Shown here one piece after another: positions 12,715-18,725 of a stretch of 18,725 nucleotides of DNA. The translations under genes and the position numbers were made by a program. The notes below the pieces were generated by a model, which was not told the DNA's origin, ran no database searches, and was given only the letters and a program-made list of their open reading frames with translations. Source of the stretch: an uncultured Candidatus Saccharibacteria bacterium (lineage in GTDB: Bacteria; Patescibacteriota; Saccharimonadia; Saccharimonadales; Saccharimonadaceae); contig CALEGA010000062.1 in NCBI GenBank assembly GCA_937876715.1, positions 1-18,725 on the forward strand, read 5' to 3'. Numbering within the stretch: position 1 is the first letter of the stretch; each line of letters opens with the position of its first letter.

Positions 12715-14139
12715 TTGCGAATTCGCGACGAGTGGGACTTTAATACGATTGGCACGCAGCCGCCGGATTTGGTTGACGCGTTGACGCCGGTGAACCTGCA
12801 CGAGGAATTTGAGAAGTGGCTTGTTTCGAAAGACAAGTCGTATAGTCCGCAGTTTTTGTATGACGAGAAGTTGATTCGGAAGACGTATAAGAGTGCAGTG
12901 CGGTTGATTATGGTGCTGGCGCATCTTGCTGAAGAGTATTTGAAGTATGACGATTGGCAGGCGGAATTGACGTTGGATTTATTGGTGACGCAGGTGGAAG
13001 ACTTGAATGCGACGATTGAGATTTTGGAAGCGGTGCTAAAAGACGAGGGTATGGATAAGTTGGAGGTGCCGGTTTATCGTTTGTTTGGCAAGCCGACGCT
13101 GAAAGAATTGGACTTATCAACGAAGCTGACGTATGAACGGAGCGGCGCGATTTTATTGGACAATTTGATTGATGATGACGAACAAGGGCAGTTTAGCCGC
13201 GAGAAGTTGAGAGAAATTGCGACGGGTTTTCTGCACGATTTTAAAGGGATTTTGACGCAGGAAGAGGGCGATAAACTGACGGAGAAGCGGTTGAATACGG
13301 AGCAGATTGCGGACGTTTTGGAAAGAGTCGTGCAGTATATTTCTGACCATTCGGAGCTGGACGAGTTGCACGTGCGACTTTATATTTCTGAATATGCGGA
13401 CAGATTTGGTGTGGCGCCGGCAGGGGTGGAAGCGAAAATGTTTAATATCGAGATGCCAACGGAAGATTTGTTCGCAGACCAGTTGTTGCAGACGGTGGCG
13501 CACGAGCTGAACACGCATCTTCGGGTGATGATTTCTACCGCGAAGTTGCAGGACGTGATTTCGCCGTATTTCCGACCGTCGATGACGGTGCGGACGCAAC
13601 GCGGAATGACGCAAGAGGGGTTTGCGACGTTGAACGGTGAGTCTTGTATCGACGATGCGTTTTGTTGTTGGTTCGAGCCGATGCTGATGTTGGCGCCGTA
13701 TTTCGTGAAGCAAGGGCATAATTTTGCCGAGACAGTGCGGTTTATCTATGAAAGTTATGATATTGACCCGTCGCGCGACGATCCGGCGATGCACCGAGAT
13801 ATTTGGACGCTGATGCAGATGTTTTATGGGCTGGGTGATACGTCGAAGCCGGAGGGTTATGTTTTGCCGTGGATGCAGGTTTATTTTCTCGGGCCGATTC
13901 GGACGTTGAAAGAATTGACGCGGGTGGAGACGGCGCAGTTTGGGCAGTTTGAGGAGCCGCTGAGTTTGATGCGGTATTCTGAGCTGCCGCTGGAGTTTAT
14001 TCCGAAGATTAATCATTTGGAGAAGCAGCTCGGGCATAAGCTTGCTTTTGACCCGTTTGCGAGGTGGGATTTTGCGAATTTAAAGCCCGACGTGATAACG
14101 CCGACGGAGTATTGTAAGCACTTACTTTTGGACATTTAG
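12715..14139 (+). CDS. DUF1704/QEGLA-motif zinc metallopeptidase-like protein
   Basis: A 474-residue soluble protein without a signal peptide. The C-terminal half has HELNTH (His263, Glu264, His268) followed by RV, and about 35 residues later TQEGFATLNGE (Gln300, Glu301). This matches the HExxTH...QEGLA arrangement of the DUF1704 family, annotated in bacteria as 'flavohemoglobin expression-modulating QEGLA motif protein' and related to the eukaryotic MATCAP tyrosine carboxypeptidases. Two His and Glu301 would bind zinc, with Glu264 as catalytic base. The Phe in QEGFA replaces the usual Leu. The N-terminal about 200 residues are helical and charged. The TTG start at 12715 is set by AAGGAAG (12700-12706), 8 bases upstream. 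A carboxypeptidase role is inferred from relatives; the bacterial substrate is unknown. Confidence 0.75.
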   Translation: MRIRDEWDFNTIGTQPPDLVDALTPVNLHEEFEKWLVSKDKSYSPQFLYDEKLIRKTYKSAVRLIMVLAHLAEEYLKYDDWQAELTLDLLVTQVEDLNATIEILEAVLKDEGMDKLEVPVYRLFGKPTLKELDLSTKLTYERSGAILLDNLIDDDEQGQFSREKLREIATGFLHDFKGILTQEEGDKLTEKRLNTEQIADVLERVVQYISDHSELDELHVRLYISEYADRFGVAPAGVEAKMFNIEMPTEDLFADQLLQTVAHELNTHLRVMISTAKLQDVISPYFRPSMTVRTQRGMTQEGFATLNGESCIDDAFCCWFEPMLMLAPYFVKQGHNFAETVRFIYESYDIDPSRDDPAMHRDIWTLMQMFYGLGDTSKPEGYVLPWMQVYFLGPIRTLKELTRVETAQFGQFEEPLSLMRYSELPLEFIPKINHLEKQLGHKLAFDPFARWDFANLKPDVITPTEYCKHLLLDI

Positions 14140-14155
14140 TACTTTATACGAAAAA

Positions 14156-14184
14156 TCCCCCGCTGGACTAGCGGGGGAGTTTTT
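14156..14184. terminator. Bidirectional terminator between the peptidase and small membrane-protein genes
   Basis: A perfect 9-bp GC-rich stem, TCCCCCGCT (14156-14164) with 14170-14178, around a 5-base loop. T5 follows on the plus strand (14180-14184) and A5 precedes it (14151-14155), giving a T-run on the minus strand too. It serves both convergent genes. Confidence 0.92.
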
Positions 14185-14193
14185 ATAAGTTCT

Positions 14194-14649
14194 TTATTCT
14201 GCTTTGACTTTTTCTTCTTCACCGTACCAGTAGGCAAAGGCGCAGCCCTTAGGCGTGACGTTTTCAGCAGGTTTTTGATTGCATTGGAAGTGGAGGCGGG
14301 CTTTTTGTTTGGTGACGGGAGCGTCGTTTTCGTATCTAGTGATGACGAAGTCAGCGTAGAGGTCTTTATCTTTGGTGACGCCGAGGTCGGTGACTTCAGC
14401 AGTACGCTCACCATCGACGGTGAATTTTTCATAGACATAGCTGTCAGCTAAGCTGCGGAAAGCGGCGAGTTCTTGTTTTTCCATATAAGTTTTTCTTTGA
14501 CCGAGGAGGTAGAAGAAGCCGAAGAGGAGCGCGGTGATGATTAAGCCGAAAGCGACGAAGCACTTGCCGATGTGATTGTGGTCGATGACCGGTTTCGCAG
14601 TTTTAGTGGTTTTGGTTTTTGATGATTTAGAAGATTTTTTTGTAGCCAT
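14194..14649 (-). CDS. Small single-pass membrane protein of unknown function
   Basis: A 151-residue protein. The first about 25 residues are Lys/Ser/Thr-rich (basic, cytoplasmic). One hydrophobic helix at about 30-50 (FVAFGLIITALLFGFFYLL) follows, and the rest, with strands such as LYADFVITRY and ARLHFQC, should be outside the membrane. Two cysteines occur in the outer part (in HFQCNQKP and PKGCAF), which could form a disulfide. No known domain is recognised. It is predicted to be leaderless: the extended -10 TGC-TAAAAT ends 6 bases before the ATG. It follows cysS on the same strand but has its own promoter. Confidence 0.75.
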   Translation of the reverse strand: MATKKSSKSSKTKTTKTAKPVIDHNHIGKCFVAFGLIITALLFGFFYLLGQRKTYMEKQELAAFRSLADSYVYEKFTVDGERTAEVTDLGVTKDKDLYADFVITRYENDAPVTKQKARLHFQCNQKPAENVTPKGCAFAYWYGEEEKVKAE

Positions 14650-14655
14650 AAGCTT

Positions 14656-14664
14656 ATTTTAGCA
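14656..14664 (-). promoter_or_regulatory. Extended -10 promoter of the small membrane-protein gene (leaderless)
   Basis: TGC-TAAAAT on the minus strand, ending 6 bases before the ATG at 14649, in the short gap after the cysS stop. Confidence 0.65.
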
Positions 14665-14668
14665 TAAG

Positions 14669-16081
14669 CTAAATAAATTGCCAAATGGTGCCGGTGGGGG
14701 TGTCGAGGAGAGTGAGGTTTTTCTTGGCGAGTTCATCGCGAATTTGGTCGGCGGTCGCCCAATCTTTCGCTTCGCGAGCTTGGTTGCGTTTTTCAATTAA
14801 CGGTTTTAGCTTGGCGTCGAGTTTTTCATAATTAGCATCGCGGTCAGTGTTAGCGAAATCGAGTCCGAAGAGTGCTTCGACCGGCCCTGACCAATCGGCG
14901 AGAGTCATATTTTCTAGTTCGGCGTCGATAATAGCAAAAGCTGCGGCGGAGTTAAGGTCGTCGTTTAGCGCGTCCGTGAGCTTGGTTTTAAGTTCGGCGA
15001 AATGAGGCGTAGTGTTTTTGAGCTGACCTCGGAGAGAACGGTCTTCCTGGCTAGTTTGCTGGAAGGTAGCGACGTAGGCGTTTTGCCATTTCAAGCGACG
15101 AGTGCGCGCCGCTGCTAAATCTTCCCAGGTGAAATTGCGCTCGGCGCGATAATGACCTTGATAAAGCCAGAGTTTAAAGTCGGCGGGCGTAAAGCCTTTT
15201 GCCGCCAAATCTTCCAATGTAATAATGTTGCCGAGCGACTTGCTGATTTTCTCACCGTTGATGGTTAAGAAATTGCAGTGCAACCAATAATTCGCAAGCG
15301 GCTCATTAAAGGCGCCGAAAGTCTGGGCGATTTCGTTGGTATGATGAACGGGAATGTGGTCGATGCCGCCAGTGTGAATATCAATCGGTTCGCTTAATTC
15401 TTCGTGGATAATCGTGGAACATTCAAGATGCCAGCCAGGGTAGCCGTCGCGACCAAGAAATTGCCAACGCATAGCGTGATTTTCGCCCGCTTTGATGAAT
15501 TTCCAAACAGCAAAATCAGAAACGTTGCGTTTTTCGGAACTGAACGCTACCCGTGCGCCCGCCTTTTGATGGTCGAGGTCAAGATGAGCAAAGTTGGCGT
15601 AATCGGGGAACTTGGCAGTGTCGAAGTAAATGCCGTCAGAAGTTTCGTATGTGTAGCCGTTGTCGATTAACTTTTGGACAAGTGCTTTCGATTGTTCGAT
15701 ATAATCCGTGGCGCGCGCCCAGACGGCAGGGTCGAGCAAGCCGAGTTTAGAAAAACCATCCTCAAATTTGTCGATGTAGAAATTGGCGATTTCCCAAACG
15801 GTTTTACCCTCGCGCTTAGCGCCCTTTTCAAGCTTATCTTCGCCTTCATCGCCATCAGAAGTGAGATGCCCGACGTCGGTCAAGTTCAAGACGCGATAGG
15901 GTTTATAATTATTGGCAATTAACGTGCGCAATAACAAATCCCAGTAAACGTAGGCGGCATAGTTGCCGAGGTGCGGCGTAGAATATACGGTCGGGCCGCA
16001 AGTGTAAATTTTAACTTGGTCAGGATTTTGCGGTTTAAACTCTTCGAGTTTTCTTGTCGCCGTGTTAAAGAGTTTCAGCAT
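14669..16081 (-). CDS. cysS: Cysteinyl-tRNA synthetase
   Basis: A class I synthetase charging tRNA-Cys. Of 470 residues, the Rossmann-fold zinc site uses Cys28 (YTCGPTVY), Cys221 (WHLECS), His246 and Glu250 (PVHHTNE). The HIGH signature appears as PHLGN (36-40), and the KMSKS loop is KISKS (278-282). The adenylate-binding region (GGIDHIPVHH) is intact, and the C-terminal anticodon-binding part ends with the usual KDWATADQIRDEL helix. Translation starts at 16081 behind AAAGGAGG. The gene overlaps the upstream DHH phosphoesterase by 17 bases, so the two form an operon. Confidence 0.96.
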   Translation of the reverse strand: MLKLFNTATRKLEEFKPQNPDQVKIYTCGPTVYSTPHLGNYAAYVYWDLLLRTLIANNYKPYRVLNLTDVGHLTSDGDEGEDKLEKGAKREGKTVWEIANFYIDKFEDGFSKLGLLDPAVWARATDYIEQSKALVQKLIDNGYTYETSDGIYFDTAKFPDYANFAHLDLDHQKAGARVAFSSEKRNVSDFAVWKFIKAGENHAMRWQFLGRDGYPGWHLECSTIIHEELSEPIDIHTGGIDHIPVHHTNEIAQTFGAFNEPLANYWLHCNFLTINGEKISKSLGNIITLEDLAAKGFTPADFKLWLYQGHYRAERNFTWEDLAAARTRRLKWQNAYVATFQQTSQEDRSLRGQLKNTTPHFAELKTKLTDALNDDLNSAAAFAIIDAELENMTLADWSGPVEALFGLDFANTDRDANYEKLDAKLKPLIEKRNQAREAKDWATADQIRDELAKKNLTLLDTPTGTIWQFI

Positions 16082-17072
16082 TTTCTGCCTCCTTTAATAA
16101 ATTTGGCACGATGGAAACGAGGTCGCGTAGGCAATCATCGTAGCCGATGTCATAAGTACGAAAACCAGCGGCGTAAGGATGCCCGCCACCGCCATAAAAG
16201 CCGGCGATTTTGTCGGCAATCGGCTTGGCGGTGCGGATTTTGCCGGTCAACTTACCGTCAGGATAGGTTTTAATCGCGACCGCGACTTCGACGCCCTCGA
16301 CTAACCTTAATTCTTCCAAAATGAGAACGTTGGGGTTGTATTCGTCGGAGAATTGTTCGATGTCCTCCCAAGGAATATGGACGGTGGCGAGCTGACCGTC
16401 GAGCGAGTATTCGACGCGTTTAATCAAATCGGCTTTATAATCCAAAATTCGTTGGGATTTTTTCATATATTCGCGACGTGCTTCTTCGAGGTCGGCAATG
16501 TTGAGTCTGCCTTTTTCTAACAAGTCGGCAATGTGGCGGAAAGTTTCAGGCGTGACACTGGCAGAAGTAAGACCGAGCGTGTCAGAAGATATACCATATA
16601 TGAGATTTTTGGCAACGTCGGCGGTAATTTTGAGGTTTTCTTCGTTCGCGATTTTATAAATTAAATCACAGCAGGCGGGGAGCGGCTCAATAATACTGGT
16701 GTGTGGAAAACTCAAATCATCTTCGGTCTCGTGGTGGTCGAGGACGAAGACGGGCGTAGTGTTCAATTTGTTTTGAATAGCGGGGTCGTCAAGAAGTTTA
16801 GAAAGGAGGGTGCTGGAAGCGGTGTCAACGATGATATAGCCGTCGGCTTTCCAGCCAAATTCATTTTCCACGCGCGACCAATCGGTATAATAACGGAGAT
16901 ATTTCGGAATATCAACAGGGCAATAGAGCGAAACGGTGGCGTTGGGATTTATGCTCGTGATGAGATAATCCAGCGCAATTGCCGAACCGAGCGAGTCGCC
17001 GTCGGGGTTCTCTGCCTGAATAACACAAAGGTTAGTTTTATCTTTCAGAAAGTCAATAAACGAGTGGTACAT
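16065..17072 (-). CDS. DHH/DHHA1 phosphoesterase (NrnA-like)
   Basis: A 335-residue protein of the DHH superfamily, whose NrnA members degrade short oligoribonucleotides or nucleotide phosphates with Mn2+. Visible motifs are I: NPDGDSLGS (Asp24, Asp26); II: IIVDTAS (Asp83); III: VLDHHET (Asp112, His113, His114); IV: GISSDTLGL (Asp164). The DHHA1 domain ends with GGGGHPYAAGF. In motif I the His that normally sits four residues before the first Asp is Ala20 (QAENPDGD), so one expected metal ligand is missing. The substrate is therefore uncertain. The start lies 6 bases after an extended -10 (leaderless). It is divergent from rmuC and forms an operon with cysS. Confidence 0.85.
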   Translation of the reverse strand: MYHSFIDFLKDKTNLCVIQAENPDGDSLGSAIALDYLITSINPNATVSLYCPVDIPKYLRYYTDWSRVENEFGWKADGYIIVDTASSTLLSKLLDDPAIQNKLNTTPVFVLDHHETEDDLSFPHTSIIEPLPACCDLIYKIANEENLKITADVAKNLIYGISSDTLGLTSASVTPETFRHIADLLEKGRLNIADLEEARREYMKKSQRILDYKADLIKRVEYSLDGQLATVHIPWEDIEQFSDEYNPNVLILEELRLVEGVEVAVAIKTYPDGKLTGKIRTAKPIADKIAGFYGGGGHPYAAGFRTYDIGYDDCLRDLVSIVPNLLKEAENAETL

Positions 17073-17078
17073 AGGGTT

Positions 17079-17087
17079 ATTATAGCA
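17079..17087 (-). promoter_or_regulatory. Extended -10 promoter of DHH phosphoesterase-cysS (leaderless)
   Basis: TGC-TATAAT on the minus strand, ending 6 bases before the ATG at 17072. It is only 7 bases from the divergent rmuC promoter element. Confidence 0.72.
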
Positions 17088-17094
17088 TAAGGTG

Positions 17095-17103
17095 TGGTAT
17101 AAT
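17095..17103 (+). promoter_or_regulatory. Extended -10 promoter of rmuC (leaderless)
   Basis: TGG-TATAAT with the hexamer at 17098-17103. The ATG at 17111 follows after 7 bases. The in-frame ATG at 17102 overlaps the -10 itself and cannot be in the transcript. Confidence 0.72.
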
Positions 17104-17110
17104 GGGAGGT

Positions 17111-18295
17111 ATGGAAATTTTTATGGTAATACTTATAGTGATAAATGTGATTTTAACGGGGGTGGTGCTGGTGATTGGAGCGCGGAGCAAATCTGCGCAA
17201 AAAGATGAGAAGAAGCTTGCGGAAATCAGCGAGAAGTTAGTGAAAGCTGACACAAAAATCGAGGTTTTGAGTAAGAATATTGATGACCTGACGCCGAAGA
17301 TTTCGAGCGAGTTCAGGGAGAACCGAAAAGAGATTTCTGAGAACTTGAGCGGGATTTCCAAGACGGTGGATTCGCGAGTGAAAGAGATGCAAGTTTCTAA
17401 CGAGAAGAAGTTGGAGCAGATGCGGGAGACGGTAGATGAGAAGTTGCAGGCGAGCGTGGAGAAGCGGTTTAATGAGAGCTTTAAGCAGATTTCTGGGCAG
17501 CTGAGCCAAGTTTATCAAGGGTTGGGGGAGATGAAAAGTCTGGCGACGGGCGTGGGCGACCTGAAGAAAGTGATGGAGGGGGTGAAAACGCGGGGGATTT
17601 ATGGCGAAGTGCAGCTCGGTGCGATTATTGAAGATATTTTGACGCCGACGCAGTATTTGACGAATACGCTGATTAAGAAAGGCTCGAGCGACCGCGTGGA
17701 GTTTGCGGTGCGGATGCCTGGGAAAGAGGCGGAAGTCTTGCTTCCGATTGACTCGAAGTTTCCGGTTGAGAATTATCAAAGATTATTGAAGGCGTATGAC
17801 GAGGGGTCGAAGACGGAGATTGAAGCGTATCGGAAAGCTTTGCGCAAGGACGTGGTGGAGCAGGCGAAGAAAATTCACGATAAATATATTGAAGTGCCGA
17901 AGACGACGGAGTTTGCGATGATGTTTGTGCCGACGGAATCGCTCTATGCGGAGATTTTGCGGATTCCTGGGGTGGATGAAGAAATTCGGCAGAAGTATAG
18001 TATTTCCCTGTCCAGCCCAGCGACGCTGCCGGTGATGTTGACCGGGCTTTTGATGGGGTATCGATCAGTGGCAATCGAGAAGCGCTCCGCTGAGGTGTGG
18101 AAGATATTGGGCGGGGTTAAAGCGCAGTTTGGGAAGTTTGGCGATTTGCTAGAGGGGGTCGAGAAGAAGCTGACGGAGAGTGCGCATAAGATAGAAGACG
18201 CCAAGAAGCAGACGCGTAGAATAGAAAAAACTATGAGCGATGTCGAAGCGTTGCCGGAATCAGAGCTTGGTGCGATTGGCGAGGGCGGCAGATAA
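17111..18295 (+). CDS. rmuC: DNA recombination protein RmuC
   Basis: RmuC-family proteins carry a nuclease-like fold and limit inversions at short inverted repeats. The 394-residue product has an N-terminal membrane anchor (about 2-24, MEIFMVILIVINVILTG), a long charged coiled coil (about 30-145) and the RmuC domain (about 155-345). That domain holds TRGIYGEVQLGAIIEDIL, LPIDSKFPVENYQ and EFAMMFVPTESLY. A final helical coil follows. The start at 17111 is chosen over 17102 because 17102 overlaps the -10. It is transcribed divergently from the DHH gene. Its last 36 bases overlap the convergent recR. Confidence 0.93.
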   Translation: MEIFMVILIVINVILTGVVLVIGARSKSAQKDEKKLAEISEKLVKADTKIEVLSKNIDDLTPKISSEFRENRKEISENLSGISKTVDSRVKEMQVSNEKKLEQMRETVDEKLQASVEKRFNESFKQISGQLSQVYQGLGEMKSLATGVGDLKKVMEGVKTRGIYGEVQLGAIIEDILTPTQYLTNTLIKKGSSDRVEFAVRMPGKEAEVLLPIDSKFPVENYQRLLKAYDEGSKTEIEAYRKALRKDVVEQAKKIHDKYIEVPKTTEFAMMFVPTESLYAEILRIPGVDEEIRQKYSISLSSPATLPVMLTGLLMGYRSVAIEKRSAEVWKILGGVKAQFGKFGDLLEGVEKKLTESAHKIEDAKKQTRRIEKTMSDVEALPESELGAIGEGGR

Positions 18296-18725
18296 AGTGA
18301 TTTGGTCGGCGTAGCTTAGGTCAACGCCGAGAGGTAAGCCGCGAGCTAGGCGAGTGATTTTTAAATCGTCGAATTTTTCTTGTAATAATTTTTGCAATAG
18401 TAATGCGGTGGATTCGCCCTCGACGCTGGGGTTGGTGGCGATGATGACTTCTTTGACGTCGTCGTCCTTGACGCGATCAACGAGCTCCTTGATGTGGAGT
18501 TGTTCGGGAGTGATGCCGTCGATGGGGGAGATGGCGCCGCCGAGGACGTGGTAAGTGCCGTGGTAGGACTTGGTCGCTTCGAGGGCGTAGATGTCGAGTG
18601 GTTCTTCGACGACGAGGACGGAGGTTTTGTCGCGGGAAGCGTCGGTGTAGAGCGGAGAGAGCTCTTCGCTGGCGTCGATGAGGGCGAAAGTTTTCGGGCA
18701 GAGTTTAACGTTGGAGTGGAGGGCG
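18260..18725 (-). CDS. recR: Recombination protein RecR, C-terminal part (5' end outside window)
   Basis: RecR works with RecO/RecF to load RecA at single-strand gaps. The minus-strand frame is open from the window edge to a TGA at 18260 (155 codons including the stop). The TOPRIM part is clear: VVEEPLDIYALEATKSYHG, VLGGAISPIDGI, HIKELVDRV, IATNPSVEGESTALLL, and the Walker-like C-terminus TRLARGLPLGVDLSYAD followed by TLSAALANR. Upstream of it the zinc-finger region, normally with four Cys, reads LCPKTFALID...SPLYTDASRDKT with only one Cys. The N-terminal HhH domain lies outside the window. It is convergent with rmuC, with a 36-base overlap. Confidence 0.93.
   Translation of the reverse strand, partial: ALHSNVKLCPKTFALIDASEELSPLYTDASRDKTSVLVVEEPLDIYALEATKSYHGTYHVLGGAISPIDGITPEQLHIKELVDRVKDDDVKEVIIATNPSVEGESTALLLQKLLQEKFDDLKITRLARGLPLGVDLSYADQITLSAALANRTKL

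Noticed and set aside
13153..14037. A 294-codon minus-strand open frame opposite the peptidase gene
   Set aside because: Its Arg/His/Leu-rich composition is typical of an antisense shadow, and the plus strand carries a clear zinc-site protein.
17102..17110. rmuC start at the ATG at 17102
   Set aside because: This ATG overlaps the TATAAT at 17098-17103, so it would be upstream of the transcription start.
1..18725. UGA recoding as in some CPR lineages
   Set aside because: queA, tgt and recR end at TGA at the family-expected place, so the standard bacterial code fits.
1..18725. CRISPR array, prophage, transposon or defence island
   Set aside because: No regularly spaced repeats, integrase, transposase, Cas or known defence genes are visible; the content is housekeeping.

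Overview
The window reads as a chromosomal segment of a reduced-genome bacterium of the Candidate Phyla Radiation, most likely Candidatus Saccharibacteria (TM7). This is inferred from gene content and protein style: a short EF-Ts, a PrmC without its N-terminal domain, a lineage-type DHH phosphoesterase, and small uncharacterised membrane proteins. TGA is used as a stop codon (queA, tgt, recR), which argues against the UGA-recoding CPR lineages. There is no sign of phage, insertion sequence, CRISPR array or plasmid. Nearly all of the window is housekeeping coding sequence.

Layout. 1-853: end of rpsB and tsf (translation), closed by a terminator. 905-1912: a GT2 glycosyltransferase, convergent with a tRNA-Val(CAC) on the minus strand. 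2056-3742: prfA-prmC, release factor 1 and its methyltransferase. 3716-5688 (minus): an operon of an unknown polytopic membrane protein followed by an HtrA-type protease. 5777-6427: signal peptidase I. 6489-7163 (minus): a small unknown protein with a long structured leader, then a glutaredoxin-like protein. 7180-7310: a GC-rich 131-nt inverted-repeat element. 7310-8924 (minus): an OmpR-type response regulator and its histidine kinase. 8999-9334: a small FMN split-barrel protein. 9331-10449 (minus): an AI-2E family transporter. 10529-12645: queA-tgt (queuosine tRNA modification). 12715-14139: a QEGLA-motif/DUF1704-type metallopeptidase. 14194-14649 (minus): a small membrane protein. 14669-17072 (minus): DHH phosphoesterase-cysS. 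17111-18295: rmuC. 18260-18725 (minus): the C-terminal part of recR, running off the window.

Two signals cut across genes. First, almost every promoter that can be recognised is an extended -10 (TGnTATAAT or TGnTAAAAT) without a visible -35. In eight cases the ATG lies only 6-7 nt after the -10, so these mRNAs should be leaderless, while genes inside operons and a few others carry Shine-Dalgarno sequences. This rule also corrects the starts of queA and rmuC. Second, a tandem CTTAAAAT-N4-CTTAAAA repeat with a 12-nt period occurs in just two intergenic regions. In both it lies 8-9 nt upstream of a minus-strand TATAAT: once before the membrane-protein/htrA operon and once before the response-regulator/kinase operon. 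It looks like the binding site of that response regulator and suggests an envelope-stress circuit resembling CiaRH-HtrA of streptococci. Other points of interest are a sharp composition change inside the kinase gene at its ATPase-domain boundary, loss of a metal-ligand His in the DHH protein, and loss of the zinc-finger cysteines in RecR.
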